Notes under the pieces: generated by a model | Told to the model about the DNA's origin: nothing | Database searches by the model: none | The model's input: only the letters and a program-made list of their open reading frames with translations | Shown here: positions 17,253-25,275 of the stretch, one piece after another | How the letters are laid out: each line of letters opens with the position of its first letter | How positions within the stretch are numbered: the stretch's first letter is position 1 | Source of the DNA: Flavobacteriales bacterium | GTDB lineage: Bacteria; Bacteroidota; Bacteroidia; Flavobacteriales_F; PHOS-HE28 | Reading direction: 5' to 3' | NCBI GenBank assembly: GCA_019638085.1 | Contig: JAHBUL010000006.1 | Location: 1-64,000 of the forward strand | Length of the DNA stretch: 64,000 nucleotides | Translations under genes and position numbers: made by a program

Positions 17253-17966
17253 ATGACAAAACGCGTACTCATCATCCTCAACATCATCCTGGTGATCGCC
17301 TTGATCGCCATGGCCGTAAAGGAAAAGTATCCTGAACGGCTTCAGGACAAGTATGCCTCCTTCAAAAGCAACGAGCCGCTCTACTTGAAGAACAGGAACT
17401 ACAAGGTGCAGATGGATCTTTACCAACGCTACCAGCAAAAGGGCCGGATCGTGATGCTGGGGAATTCCATAACGGGAGGTGTGGATTGGAATGAACTACT
17501 GGGCCGGGATGATGTGATCAATCGAGGGATCGACAACGACATCACCGCAGGCTTCCTGGCCCGCATGGCGTACACGTACAACGTGGAACCTGACCTCTGT
17601 TTCATCATGGGTGGCGTGAATGACCTCCATGCAGGGATCCCCGCCGAAACCATTGCCGCGAACCTTGCACAAGCGGTCAATGAACTGCGCGAGCATGGCA
17701 TCAAACCGATCATCTCCTCCATTCTGTACGTCACTTCCCCATACCCGGATCTCAAGCGTTTCAATCGTTCGGTGAAGCACACCAACACGCTGATACAGGC
17801 CATGTGCGTGGACTTGGAGGTCGAGTTCGTGGACCTCAATAGCGTACTTGCTCCGGACGGCGTTCTACTTGATGCGTACTCCTTGGATGGCATTCACCTC
17901 ACCGGGGCGGGGTATGCCAAATGGAGGGAGGTCCTGCTGCCGATCATCGATCGGGAGTTGGACTGA
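17253..17966 (+). CDS. SGNH/GDSL-family hydrolase, membrane-anchored
   Basis: The 237-residue protein has an N-terminal membrane anchor or uncleaved signal (VLIILNIILVIALIAMAV). The SGNH blocks follow: GNSITGGVDW (Ser), INRGIDND (Gly), MGGVNDL (Asn) and DGIHLTGAGY (Asp/His). Such enzymes are esterases, lipases or acetylhydrolases, often acting on cell-envelope sugars or lipids. The catalytic domain faces the periplasm if the anchor is correct. The ATG at 17253 places the hydrophobic segment at the very start. It is a single gene ahead of the transketolase locus. Confidence 0.88.
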   Translation: MTKRVLIILNIILVIALIAMAVKEKYPERLQDKYASFKSNEPLYLKNRNYKVQMDLYQRYQQKGRIVMLGNSITGGVDWNELLGRDDVINRGIDNDITAGFLARMAYTYNVEPDLCFIMGGVNDLHAGIPAETIAANLAQAVNELREHGIKPIISSILYVTSPYPDLKRFNRSVKHTNTLIQAMCVDLEVEFVDLNSVLAPDGVLLDAYSLDGIHLTGAGYAKWREVLLPIIDRELD

Positions 17967-18080
17967 ACTGCAGGCTTGGCCTAGGGGCCGTATCGCCGGG
18001 CTGAAGCAGGCACAGTTCCCACTGTACGGCTCACTTCTCAAAAGTTATCCACGCGCACCTAAGGCCCGAAAGCCCTTGGG

Positions 18081-18088
18081 TACCTTCG
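18081..18088 (+). promoter_or_regulatory. Candidate -7 box of the transketolase gene
   Basis: TACCTTCG fits TAnnTTTG with one change and lies 25 bases before the ATG. No TTTG/TTG is seen 17 bases further upstream, so only the -7 element is supported. Confidence 0.35.
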
Positions 18089-18113
18089 CGCACGAACCCC
18101 AAGAGCTTGTGAA

Positions 18114-18989
18114 ATGACGGAATCCGCCCCTGCTAAAGTGTCCACCGCATCCATTGATGAACTCGAGAAGGCCGCCAGCCAAGTGCGCCGCGACATTGTG
18201 CGCATGGTGCATGGCTGCCAGAGCGGCCACCCCGGCGGCTCCTTGGGTTGCACGGACTTTTTGGTCGCGCTCTACTTCCATGTGATGCGCCACGACCCGG
18301 AAAACTTCACCATGGATGGCATCGGCGAGGACCTTTTCTTCCTCAGCAATGGCCACATCAGCCCCGTGTTCTATAGCGTGCTGGCCCGCAGCGGCTACTT
18401 CCCCTTGGAGGAACTGAAGACCTTCCGCAAGATCGATTCGCGCCTGCAAGGGCATCCCACCACGCACGAAGGTCTGCCCGGCGTGCGCATGGCCAGCGGT
18501 TCCTTGGGCCAGGGGCTCAGTGTGGGCATCGGCGCGGCTTTGGCGAAGAAGCTCAATGGCGATCCCTCACTCGTCTACACGCTGCACGGCGATGGCGAAT
18601 TGCAGGAAGGACAGATCTGGGAGGCCGCGCTCGCAGGCCCCGGCAAGAAGGTGGACAACCTGATCGCCACGGTGGACTGGAACGGTCGCCAGATCGACGG
18701 GGATGTGGATGATGTGATGCCCTTGGGCGACCTCAACGCCAAGTGGAAGGCCTTCGGTTGGGACGTGCTGGAGATGGAAGGCAATGACATGGCCGCAGTA
18801 CTGGCCGGTTTCAAGGAGGCTATCAGCCGCACCGGCAAAGGCAAACCCGTGATGATCCTGATGCGCACCGAAATGGGCCATGGCGTGGATTTCATGATGG
18901 GTACACACGAATGGCACGGCATCGCGCCGAACGACGCGCAACTGGCCGATGCGCTGAAGCAGTTACCTGAGACCCTCGGGGATTATTGA
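18114..18989 (+). CDS. Transketolase, N-terminal (TPP-binding) subunit
   Basis: The 291-residue half-transketolase binds thiamine diphosphate. CQSGHPGGSLGCTDFLVALYF is the N-terminal family block (written in parts: SGHPGGSLG, then LVALYF). The TPP/Mg motif is GDGELQEGQIWEA followed by ATVDWNGRQIDG. HISPVFYSVLA and the conserved GSLGQGLSVG also match. It works with the C-terminal half encoded at 20708 in the non-oxidative pentose phosphate pathway. In split systems the halves are normally adjacent; here a von Willebrand A gene lies between them. The ATG at 18114 overlaps nothing and follows a candidate -7 box. Confidence 0.93.
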   Translation: MTESAPAKVSTASIDELEKAASQVRRDIVRMVHGCQSGHPGGSLGCTDFLVALYFHVMRHDPENFTMDGIGEDLFFLSNGHISPVFYSVLARSGYFPLEELKTFRKIDSRLQGHPTTHEGLPGVRMASGSLGQGLSVGIGAALAKKLNGDPSLVYTLHGDGELQEGQIWEAALAGPGKKVDNLIATVDWNGRQIDGDVDDVMPLGDLNAKWKAFGWDVLEMEGNDMAAVLAGFKEAISRTGKGKPVMILMRTEMGHGVDFMMGTHEWHGIAPNDAQLADALKQLPETLGDY

Positions 18990-19047
18990 CCGGTTCGCTG
19001 TGGCTGCTTTAGATGAATTCGGCACGCTTTTGCGTTGTTCTTGGGTT

Positions 19048-20574
19048 ATGAGGGTTGAAATGGCGGTTGTCAGTTGTCAGTTTTCAGTTGTCAGGCGTTG
19101 CCGCGACTGGATCGTCCGCGCATACTGGAGCGGGAAAGCACCGAACTGGCGAAGCGCCATTCGACATTCTACATTTTACCCCCGATGCATATCGGGGCTA
19201 CATTTTACATTCTTGGCAATCCTGGCCGTCCTGACCGCACCAGTAGCCCACGCCCAAAGCACCACAACGCCACCGCAGGAGCACACCCGCATCCTCTTTG
19301 TGATGGATGCGAGCAACAGCATGAACGCCTTCTGGGGCAATGAGCCGCGGATCAACGCGGCCCGCAGGGTGCTGCTGGAATCGCTCATTCCCTTGGAGCA
19401 CCTGGAGAACGTGGAGCTGGCGCTGCGGGTATACGGCCACCAGACGCGCATTGAGCCGGGCAAGCAGGACTGCGACGACACCAAGCTGGAGGTGCCGTTC
19501 GGCCCGAACAATGCCCAGGCCATCCGCGACAAGATGAACTCCGTGCAGTGCTTGGGTACCACGCCGATCGCCCGTTCACTTGAAAAAGCAGCGGGCGATT
19601 TCCCGGACAACAAGTCGCGCAACGTCATCATCCTGATCACCGACGGGATCGAAGCATGCGACGAGGACCCCTGCGCGGTAAGCCGTGCACTCCAAGCCAA
19701 AGGCATCATCCTGAAGCCCTTTGTGATCGGCATCGGCATTGACGAGGCCAACAAGTTCAGCCTGAAGTGCGTGGGCAACTACTATGATGCCGGCACACCT
19801 GAGACCTTCGACCGGGTGCTCCGCGTGGTGATCGAACAAGCATTGCGCAGCACCACCACCCAATTGCTCTTGCTCACCGATGATAGCCAGCCCACGGAGA
19901 CCGATGTCCCGGTGAGCTTCTACGACCAGCGCACGGGCGAGGACCGTTACGACTTTGTGCATACCATGAACATGCGCGGCGTGCCCGACACCCTGAGCAT
20001 CGACCCGGTCTTCACCTATCGCATCGTGGCCCACACGGTGCCACCAAGCGTGAAGGAGAACGTGGTGATAGAGGCCGGACGGCATAACGTAGTGGCCTTG
20101 GTGGCCGGGCAAGGCACCTTGGAGCTGAAGATCGCAGGGGCCGTTACTGCGGAGATCCCGGTGCCCTGCATCATCCGTAAGCAGGGGGAAGCCGCCACGC
20201 TGAACGCCCAACCGATGAACACCTCACAGCTTTACCGGACCGGCACGTACGATCTGGAGGTGCTCACCCTCCCCCGCCTCTCCATCCCGAACGTGGTGAT
20301 CCGGCAAGGGGCAACCACTCCAGTGAGCATCCCGAAAAGCGGCGTGCTGAACGTGATCGCCAAAGTGCCCGGCCCCGGAGCCATCTTCCAGGAGATCGGC
20401 AACGAACTGGTGTGGGTAGTGGACCTGGATCGGCGACTTGCCCGCAACCAATTCAAGCTCCTTCCCGGCGACTACCGCGTGATCTATCGCCCCGGTGGCG
20501 CTAAGGAAACCGCTTTCTCGATCGTGAAGGATGTGACCGTTGCGAGCGGAAGAGCGATCAATATCGAACTTTGA
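19048..20574 (+). CDS. Von Willebrand factor A domain protein, exported
   Basis: The VWA domain starts at RILFVMDASNSMNAFWG (MIDAS motif DxSxS), with TPIARSLEKA (MIDAS Thr) and VIILITDGIEACDED further on. After about residue 265 the rest is probably beta-domain repeats (LELKIAG, LEVLTLPRLSIPNVVIRQG, GDYRVIYRPGG). A hydrophobic signal (LAILAVLTAPVAHAQ) sits about 65 residues after the ATG at 19048. The stretch before it is translated repeat DNA, so the true start may be the TTG at 19213 or another codon nearby. Role unknown: a periplasmic or surface binding protein. It separates the two transketolase halves. Confidence 0.8.
   Translation: MRVEMAVVSCQFSVVRRCRDWIVRAYWSGKAPNWRSAIRHSTFYPRCISGLHFTFLAILAVLTAPVAHAQSTTTPPQEHTRILFVMDASNSMNAFWGNEPRINAARRVLLESLIPLEHLENVELALRVYGHQTRIEPGKQDCDDTKLEVPFGPNNAQAIRDKMNSVQCLGTTPIARSLEKAAGDFPDNKSRNVIILITDGIEACDEDPCAVSRALQAKGIILKPFVIGIGIDEANKFSLKCVGNYYDAGTPETFDRVLRVVIEQALRSTTTQLLLLTDDSQPTETDVPVSFYDQRTGEDRYDFVHTMNMRGVPDTLSIDPVFTYRIVAHTVPPSVKENVVIEAGRHNVVALVAGQGTLELKIAGAVTAEIPVPCIIRKQGEAATLNAQPMNTSQLYRTGTYDLEVLTLPRLSIPNVVIRQGATTPVSIPKSGVLNVIAKVPGPGAIFQEIGNELVWVVDLDRRLARNQFKLLPGDYRVIYRPGGAKETAFSIVKDVTVASGRAINIEL
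19067..19197. repeat. TTGTCAG heptads and CCGATA palindrome before the VWA gene
   Basis: Four 7-bp units (TTGTCAG, TTGTCAG, TTTTCAG, TTGTCAG) fill 19067-19094. Further on, CATTCTACATTTTACC is followed by the palindrome CCCCGATGCATATCGGGG (19180-19197) and CATTTTACATTC. These words recur in other gaps of this window. The block overlaps the apparent 5' part of the next reading frame. Confidence 0.8.
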
Positions 20575-20584
20575 GGCAAGAGTA

Positions 20585-20707
20585 TTCACCACAGAGACAC
20601 AGAGAGCACAGAGGAATTCGGTCAGTCTTGGGTCGGGAGTCCTGAGTCTTGAGTCCTGAGTCGGAGAATGTCGAATCACCAATCACCAGCACCCAATCAC
20701 CAGCACC
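20585..20707. repeat. Mosaic of short repeated words between VWA gene and transketolase half
   Basis: The gap contains CACCACAGAGACACAGAGAG, then GGGAGTCCTGAGTCTTGAGT and CCTGAGTCGG (an inverted GACTCNN series), then AATCACCAATCACCAGCACC and CAATCACCAGCACC immediately before the ATG. The same vocabularies occur at 10.7, 14.5 and 43.0 kb. Confidence 0.8.
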
Positions 20708-21667
20708 ATGACCACCTACCCAGTACTTGACAAGAAGGACACCCGCAGCGGCTTCGGCGAAGGGCTGTTGGAGATCGGAAAAACGGACGACCGCGTGGTG
20801 GCCCTATGTGCGGACCTCACAGGCTCGCTGAAAATGGGCGATTTCGCCAAGGCCTTCCCCGACCGCTTTTTCCAAGTGGGCGTGGCCGAAGCCAACATGA
20901 TGGGGATGGCCGCCGGATTGACCATCGGCGGGAAGATCCCCTACACGGGCACCTTCGCGAACTTCAGCACGGGAAGGGTGTACGACCAGATCCGCCAAAG
21001 CATCGCCTACTCGGGCAAGAACGTGAAGATCTGCGCGAGCCACGCGGGCCTCACCCTGGGGGAGGACGGTGCCACGCACCAGATCCTGGAGGATATCGGA
21101 CTGATGAAGATGCTGCCGGGCATGACAGTGATCGTGCCCTGCGACCACAACCAGACCAAGCAGGCCACCATCGCCATCGCCGACCACGAAGGCCCGGTAT
21201 ACCTGCGCTTCGGTCGCCCGAAGTGGCCTGTCTTCATCGCACCGGACATGCCGTTCGAGATCGGCAAGGCACAGCTGCTGAGCGAAGGCACGGACGTGAG
21301 CATTTTCGCCTGTGGGCACTTGGTGTGGAAAGCACTGCAGGCCATGGAGGAACTGCAGAAGCAAGGGATCAGCGCGGAGGTGATCAACATCCACACGATC
21401 AAACCATTGGATGAAAAGGCCGTCCTAACTTCCGTACGAAAGACCGGATGCGTAGTGACCTGCGAGGAACACCAACGGAACGGGGGCTTGGGCGACAGCA
21501 TCGCGCAATTGCTCGCCCGCGAGTTGCCTACGCCCATGGAATACGTGGCCGTGAACGACAGTTTCGGCGAAAGCGGAACACCGGAACAGCTGCTCGCCAA
21601 GTATGGCCTGGACACACCGGACGTGGAAGCGGCCGTGAAGCAGGTGCTGAAGCGCAGGGACCGCTGA
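20708..21667 (+). CDS. Transketolase, C-terminal subunit
   Basis: The 319-residue partner half carries the pyrimidine-binding and C-terminal domains of transketolase. The catalytic glutamate block is QVGVAEANMMGMAAGL. ASHAGLTLGEDGATHQ contains the substrate-binding His/Asp residues, and VNDSFGESGTPEQLL is the C-terminal signature. It forms the active enzyme with the product of the gene at 18114 by completing the TPP site between subunits. The start ATG abuts a repeated CAATCACCAGCACC word. The gene is followed by a REP-like element and then the sigma-factor operon. Confidence 0.93.
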   Translation: MTTYPVLDKKDTRSGFGEGLLEIGKTDDRVVALCADLTGSLKMGDFAKAFPDRFFQVGVAEANMMGMAAGLTIGGKIPYTGTFANFSTGRVYDQIRQSIAYSGKNVKICASHAGLTLGEDGATHQILEDIGLMKMLPGMTVIVPCDHNQTKQATIAIADHEGPVYLRFGRPKWPVFIAPDMPFEIGKAQLLSEGTDVSIFACGHLVWKALQAMEELQKQGISAEVINIHTIKPLDEKAVLTSVRKTGCVVTCEEHQRNGGLGDSIAQLLARELPTPMEYVAVNDSFGESGTPEQLLAKYGLDTPDVEAAVKQVLKRRDR

Positions 21668-21681
21668 CCTTCGGAGATCAT

Positions 21682-21771
21682 GCAGGGCGTGACCCTGCTT
21701 GGACGTATGCGCGGAAAGTCCCGGCAGGGGCACCGCCTCGGGGTCCGATATGTATCGGACCTGCGTTGGGA
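21682..21771. repeat. REP-family copy with a nested CCGATA palindrome
   Basis: GCAGGGCGTGACCCTGC (21682-21698) is a compact REP hairpin. GGAAAGTCCCGGCAGGGGC, ACCGCCTCGGG and GTTGGGAC match the element at 35879-35921, but here GGTCCGATATGTATCGGACC (21742-21761) interrupts the alignment. It lies between the transketolase subunit and the sigma factor gene and may also act as a terminator. Confidence 0.7.
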
Positions 21772-21788
21772 CGCTTAACGCACCCACA

Positions 21789-22388
21789 ATGAGTGAACCC
21801 ACCGACGAGGAGTTGATCGCCCTCTTCCGCGAGGAGGAAAGTCGGCACTACGGGTTCAACTTGCTCGTACGCAAGCACCAGCAACGGCTCTACGGCTTTG
21901 TCCGCCGCATGGTGACGGACCCGGATGAGACGAAGGATGTGTTACAGAACGTCTTCCTGAAGGCTTGGACCGGCCTGGAGAAGTTCCGCGAGGATGCGCA
22001 GCTCTTCAGTTGGCTGTACCGCATTGCACATAATGAGAGCATCAGCCACCTCAAGCGCATGCGGCGCGGGCTTTTCACCAGCGATGCGAAGGTGACCGAT
22101 CGCCTCACTTCCAGCATGGGATCAGGCGAACATTTCACAGGGGACGAGATCCAACGGAAGTTGCAGCGTGCCGTGATGACCCTTCCACCCAAACAGCGCG
22201 CGGTCTTCACCATGAAATACTTCGATGAGCTGAAATACGAGGAGATGAGCCGCGTGACCGGCACCAGTGTGGGTGCATTGAAATCCAGTTATCATATTGC
22301 AGTGAAGAAGATCGAGGCGGAGTTGACCCAGGGCCTTTCCCGTGCTGATCAAACCAAACCGCAGCAAGAACGTCAAAGCAACCGATGA
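21789..22388 (+). CDS. ECF-type RNA polymerase sigma factor
   Basis: The 199-residue sigma factor has region 2 (FNLLVRKHQQRLYGFVRRMV, with TDPDETKDVLQNVFLKAW) and region 4 (LPPKQRAVFTMKYFDELKYEEMSRVTGTSVGALKSSYHIAVKKIEAEL; read as consecutive blocks). It has no regions 1 or 3, as expected for the extracytoplasmic-function class. The stop overlaps the next start by ATGA, and that gene again overlaps the following one, so three genes form a tight operon. By analogy to similar Bacteroidota operons it probably responds to an envelope signal. Confidence 0.92.
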   Translation: MSEPTDEELIALFREEESRHYGFNLLVRKHQQRLYGFVRRMVTDPDETKDVLQNVFLKAWTGLEKFREDAQLFSWLYRIAHNESISHLKRMRRGLFTSDAKVTDRLTSSMGSGEHFTGDEIQRKLQRAVMTLPPKQRAVFTMKYFDELKYEEMSRVTGTSVGALKSSYHIAVKKIEAELTQGLSRADQTKPQQERQSNR

Positions 22389-22852
22389 CCATGAAGGACC
22401 ATAACGAGGAGAACGAGCTGCGGAAGGACGCGCCGATGCTCTTCAGGATACCAAAGCAGGATCCCTTTGCCGTGGAAGAAGGCTTCTTCGAGCGCTTCCC
22501 GCACGAGGTGCAGGCCCGGGTGGGCACACCGCAACGCGCTCCGATCGGCATCTGGTTGAAGCGGGCGGCTTTCGCATTACCTGTGCTTGCATTGCTCGTG
22601 TTCGGCATCCACACCTTCACGGGCGATACCTTGCCGAACAGGAAACCCGTTGCCTCAATCACCATTTCACCTGAGGCGGCCGCTCTTTACATGGCCTCCA
22701 CGGACTTCGATACTCCGGAACTGATAGCGGATGTTCCGACCGCTGAATGGCCTGATCTCGGCACTGTCACCATGCAACTTTCCCCCGATGAAGCATTGGC
22801 CTACGTGGACTTGGAGAACATCGACCTCACCGAACTTATCATCATCCCATGA
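22385..22852 (+). CDS. Single-pass membrane protein, probable anti-sigma factor
   Basis: The 155-residue protein has a charged cytosolic N-terminus (about residues 1-58, with PKQDPFAVEEGFFERFPHEV), one membrane segment (AAFALPVLALLVFGIHTF) and a periplasmic part rich in acidic residues. Position right after an ECF sigma gene, with a 4-bp overlap, and the one-TM layout fit an anti-sigma regulator. No zinc-finger anti-sigma (HxxxCxxC) motif is present, so this rests mainly on context. A second in-frame ATG at 22391 is possible. Confidence 0.7.
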   Translation: MTMKDHNEENELRKDAPMLFRIPKQDPFAVEEGFFERFPHEVQARVGTPQRAPIGIWLKRAAFALPVLALLVFGIHTFTGDTLPNRKPVASITISPEAAALYMASTDFDTPELIADVPTAEWPDLGTVTMQLSPDEALAYVDLENIDLTELIIIP

Positions 22853-23334
22853 AAGCCCATTTGATCCATCCGCTGCTCCTGCTGCTTTTCGCCTCCTTGG
22901 CCTTCACTACCCTGCACGCACAGGACGATGATGCCGAGTACCCGGCCATCGCGGCAGACCGCTTGGAGCAGATCAAGGCCCAGAAAAGCGCCTTCATCAC
23001 CCAGCGGCTGAATCTTACCACGGAGCAGGCACGCCTCTTTTGGCCCATCTATGACCGATACGAAGTTGAAAAACAGGCCCTTCGCAAGGAAATGCGTGGT
23101 GGGCGGTATGGAAACCGTGCATTGGAGAAGACCGACCTTTCCGAGGCCGAGGCCGAAAAAGCCCTGAACCAGCGCTTGGCGGCCAAGTTCAAGGAACTCG
23201 AGCTGCGAACGCGCTATACCGAGGAATTCAAGAAAAGCATCGGTGCGGTGAAGACCTTGCAGCTTGAAGGCGCTGAACGGGATTTCAACCGGGAGCTGCT
23301 GAAACGGATCCGCGCGCAGGGGAGGAACCGCTGA
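22849..23334 (+). CDS. CpxP/Spy-like periplasmic helical protein
   Basis: The 161-residue exported protein (signal MKAHLIHPLLLLLFASLAFTTLHAQ; shown in parts) is largely helical and charged. It has the LTTEQARLFWPIYDRYE block that is typical of Bacteroidota Spy/CpxP-like periplasmic sensors. Such proteins bind misfolded proteins or metals and modulate envelope stress systems. It is the third gene of the sigma/anti-sigma operon, joined by a 4-bp overlap, and is probably the signal-sensing partner or a target of the system. Confidence 0.75.
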   Translation: MKAHLIHPLLLLLFASLAFTTLHAQDDDAEYPAIAADRLEQIKAQKSAFITQRLNLTTEQARLFWPIYDRYEVEKQALRKEMRGGRYGNRALEKTDLSEAEAEKALNQRLAAKFKELELRTRYTEEFKKSIGAVKTLQLEGAERDFNRELLKRIRAQGRNR

Positions 23335-23602
23335 ACGTGCTGATCTGAAGGAAAAACCGCCGTTGGCGCAAATGCCTTCTTGCGAGATGGCCACGGCATT
23401 CGAGCGAATGGGATCGCCCGGACCTCCATTACTTGCCACCACCGCAGCCATGGTGAAGGAGTCCAAAGCACTTCGACGATGGCACCTGAGGCCTATAGGG
23501 CTGCGATGGCGAGTTGGACCACGACCCTGCATTGCGGCCATCAGCATCATAAGTGGCATCGGCGGTTAAAGCCAGATCAGCGGTTGCACCGATCTTTGCG
23601 GC

Positions 23603-24778
23603 ATGCCCGACCTCCGTGCTTCCTTTTTGGCTCATCTGGCCCAAACCAGCCCCTTCCCCATTGCACTGGACATCGTTGGCGCGGAAGGATGTCATTTGCA
23701 AACCCGCGATGGCAAGCGCTACTTGGACCTCGTTGCCGGCCTGGCGGTGAACAATGTGGGCCACCGGCATCCGAAGGTGGTCGCGGCGATCAAGGAGCAA
23801 GTGGACAAGTACCTGCACGTGATCCCGTACGGCGAGTTCATCCAAGAGCCGCAAGTGCGTTTTGCGGAAAGGCTCACGAGCCTATTACCGGCCGGCTTGG
23901 ACAGCGTCTACTTCGTGAACAGCGGCACGGAGGCGAACGAGGCCGCGTTGAAACTCGCCAAGCGGATCACCGGTCGCACGGGTTTGGTGGCCTGCCACAA
24001 GAGCTATCATGGCAGCACGCATGGTTCACTGAGCATCACTGGGAACGAAGAGAAGAAGTACCGCAATCGGCCTTTGTTGCCGGGCATTCACTTCATGCGC
24101 TTCAACGAAGAGGGGGATCTTGCGTTGATCACTGAGGGAACAGCGGCTGTGATCATTGAACCGATCCAAGGCGATGCTGGCGTGCGGATGCCGGACCGGA
24201 GCTGGATACTTGCACTACGGAAACGCTGTGATGAGACGGGCGCGATGCTGATCTTCGATGAAGTGCAGACCGGTTTCGGTCGTACGGGAACACGCTTCGC
24301 GTACGAGCATTCCGGTGTGGTACCCGATATTCTGGTGTTGGGTAAAGCCTTGGGCGGGGGAATGCCGATGGGGGCCTTCGTCAGCTCGAAGGAGCGCATG
24401 CACCTGTTCACGCACGATCCGGTTCTGGGGCACATCACCACGTTCGGTGGTCATCCGATCCCGTGTGTGGCGGGCTTGGCGGCACTCGAAGTGTTGGAGG
24501 AAGAACACCTGGCCGTCAACGCCGACCGCATGGGTGCCCTCTTCAAGGAATTGCTGGTTCACCCCTCCATTCAAGAGGTACGCGGCGCCGGCCTGATGCT
24601 CGCTGTGGACCTGGGCGATGCCGAAAAAGTGCAGCGCGTGGTGATGGGTTGTCTGGAGCGAGGTGTGCTGGGCTTTTGGTTCCTGAGTTGCCCTACGGCC
24701 TTCCGGATCGCACCTCCCTTGTGTATTACGGAGGAGTTAGTGCGGGAAGCTTGTGCGGTGATCTTGGGGGAATTGTAG
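23603..24778 (+). CDS. Class III aminotransferase (acetylornithine/ornithine type)
   Basis: The 391-residue PLP enzyme is of the acetylornithine/4-aminobutyrate group. Visible are YLDLVAGLAVNNVGHRHP, FVNSGTEANEAALKLAKR, CHKSYHGSTHG, IFDEVQTGFGRTG, the PLP lysine in LGKALGGGMPMGAF and TTFGGHPIPCVAGLAAL. No arginine biosynthesis genes are adjacent, so the substrate is uncertain (acetylornithine, ornithine or a related omega-amino acid). The start ATG follows GATCTTTGC, a candidate -7 element at 23592-23600. The preceding 268-bp gap shows no gene. The end of the gene is duplicated in tandem. Confidence 0.88.
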   Translation: MPDLRASFLAHLAQTSPFPIALDIVGAEGCHLQTRDGKRYLDLVAGLAVNNVGHRHPKVVAAIKEQVDKYLHVIPYGEFIQEPQVRFAERLTSLLPAGLDSVYFVNSGTEANEAALKLAKRITGRTGLVACHKSYHGSTHGSLSITGNEEKKYRNRPLLPGIHFMRFNEEGDLALITEGTAAVIIEPIQGDAGVRMPDRSWILALRKRCDETGAMLIFDEVQTGFGRTGTRFAYEHSGVVPDILVLGKALGGGMPMGAFVSSKERMHLFTHDPVLGHITTFGGHPIPCVAGLAALEVLEEEHLAVNADRMGALFKELLVHPSIQEVRGAGLMLAVDLGDAEKVQRVVMGCLERGVLGFWFLSCPTAFRIAPPLCITEELVREACAVILGEL

Positions 24779-24880
24779 AAAGAACAGCACTCGCGACACG
24801 CGAGCGCTAGCACGCGAATTGTAGAAAAGAACAGCACCCGCGACACGCGAGCGCTGACTGACGCTCGCGTGTCGCGAGTG
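24770..24880. terminator. Tandem-duplicated gene end with strong bidirectional hairpin
   Basis: GAATTGTAGAAAGAACAGCAC plus GCGACACGCGAGCGCT (24770-24809; first string read as GAATTGTAG and AAAGAACAGCAC) is repeated at 24816-24855. The second copy forms a perfect 15-bp stem, CGCGACACGCGAGCG (24839-24853) with CGCTCGCGTGTCGCG (24862-24876), loop CTGACTGA. It lies between two convergent genes and can terminate both. Confidence 0.75.
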
Positions 24881-24897
24881 TCAGCAGCCCGGCGGAA

Positions 24898-25275
24898 TTA
24901 GAACTGTCCGGTGTTCAACATCACCAGCGTGCAAGCCTCGATGGTCTCGATGCCCGCAGCCTCCGCGCGCTTGGCGAACGCGCTGTTCTCGGCACCGGGG
25001 TTGAAGATGATGCGCTTCGGTTTCAGCGCCAGCAATTGCTCTTCCCACAGGGCTTGGTTGTGCGCATTGAGGTACATCGTCACTGTATCCACCGCTCCTT
25101 CCGGAATGGTTTTCACAATGGCGACATCGCCCACTTGGGCTTCACGCAATCCCACTGCCACCACGGGTTGTCCATGCTTCCTCAAGCTGCGGATCGCCAT
25201 GTTGGAGTATCGCTCCTCCTTGGTGCTGGCACCCATTACCAATGTCTTCTTCTCCATCTTGCTGCTTGCTTTCAT
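24898..25275 (-). CDS. CoA-binding domain protein (CoA_binding_2)
   Basis: The 125-residue Rossmann-fold protein starts KKTLVMGASTKEERYSNMAI and contains LRKHGQPVVAVGLRE, DTVTMYLN and PKRIIFNPGAEN, typical of stand-alone CoA-binding proteins related to the succinyl-CoA synthetase N-terminal domain. No catalytic domain is attached, so binding or regulatory function is likely. The ATG at 25275 overlaps the epimerase stop as ATGA, which is why this start is preferred over the methionine at 25257. The two genes are translationally coupled. Confidence 0.85.
   Translation of the reverse strand: MKASSKMEKKTLVMGASTKEERYSNMAIRSLRKHGQPVVAVGLREAQVGDVAIVKTIPEGAVDTVTMYLNAHNQALWEEQLLALKPKRIIFNPGAENSAFAKRAEAAGIETIEACTLVMLNTGQF

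Noticed and set aside
23335..23602. Possible gene in the gap before the aminotransferase
   Set aside because: Frames on both strands lack any recognisable motif or clear start; treated as non-coding.
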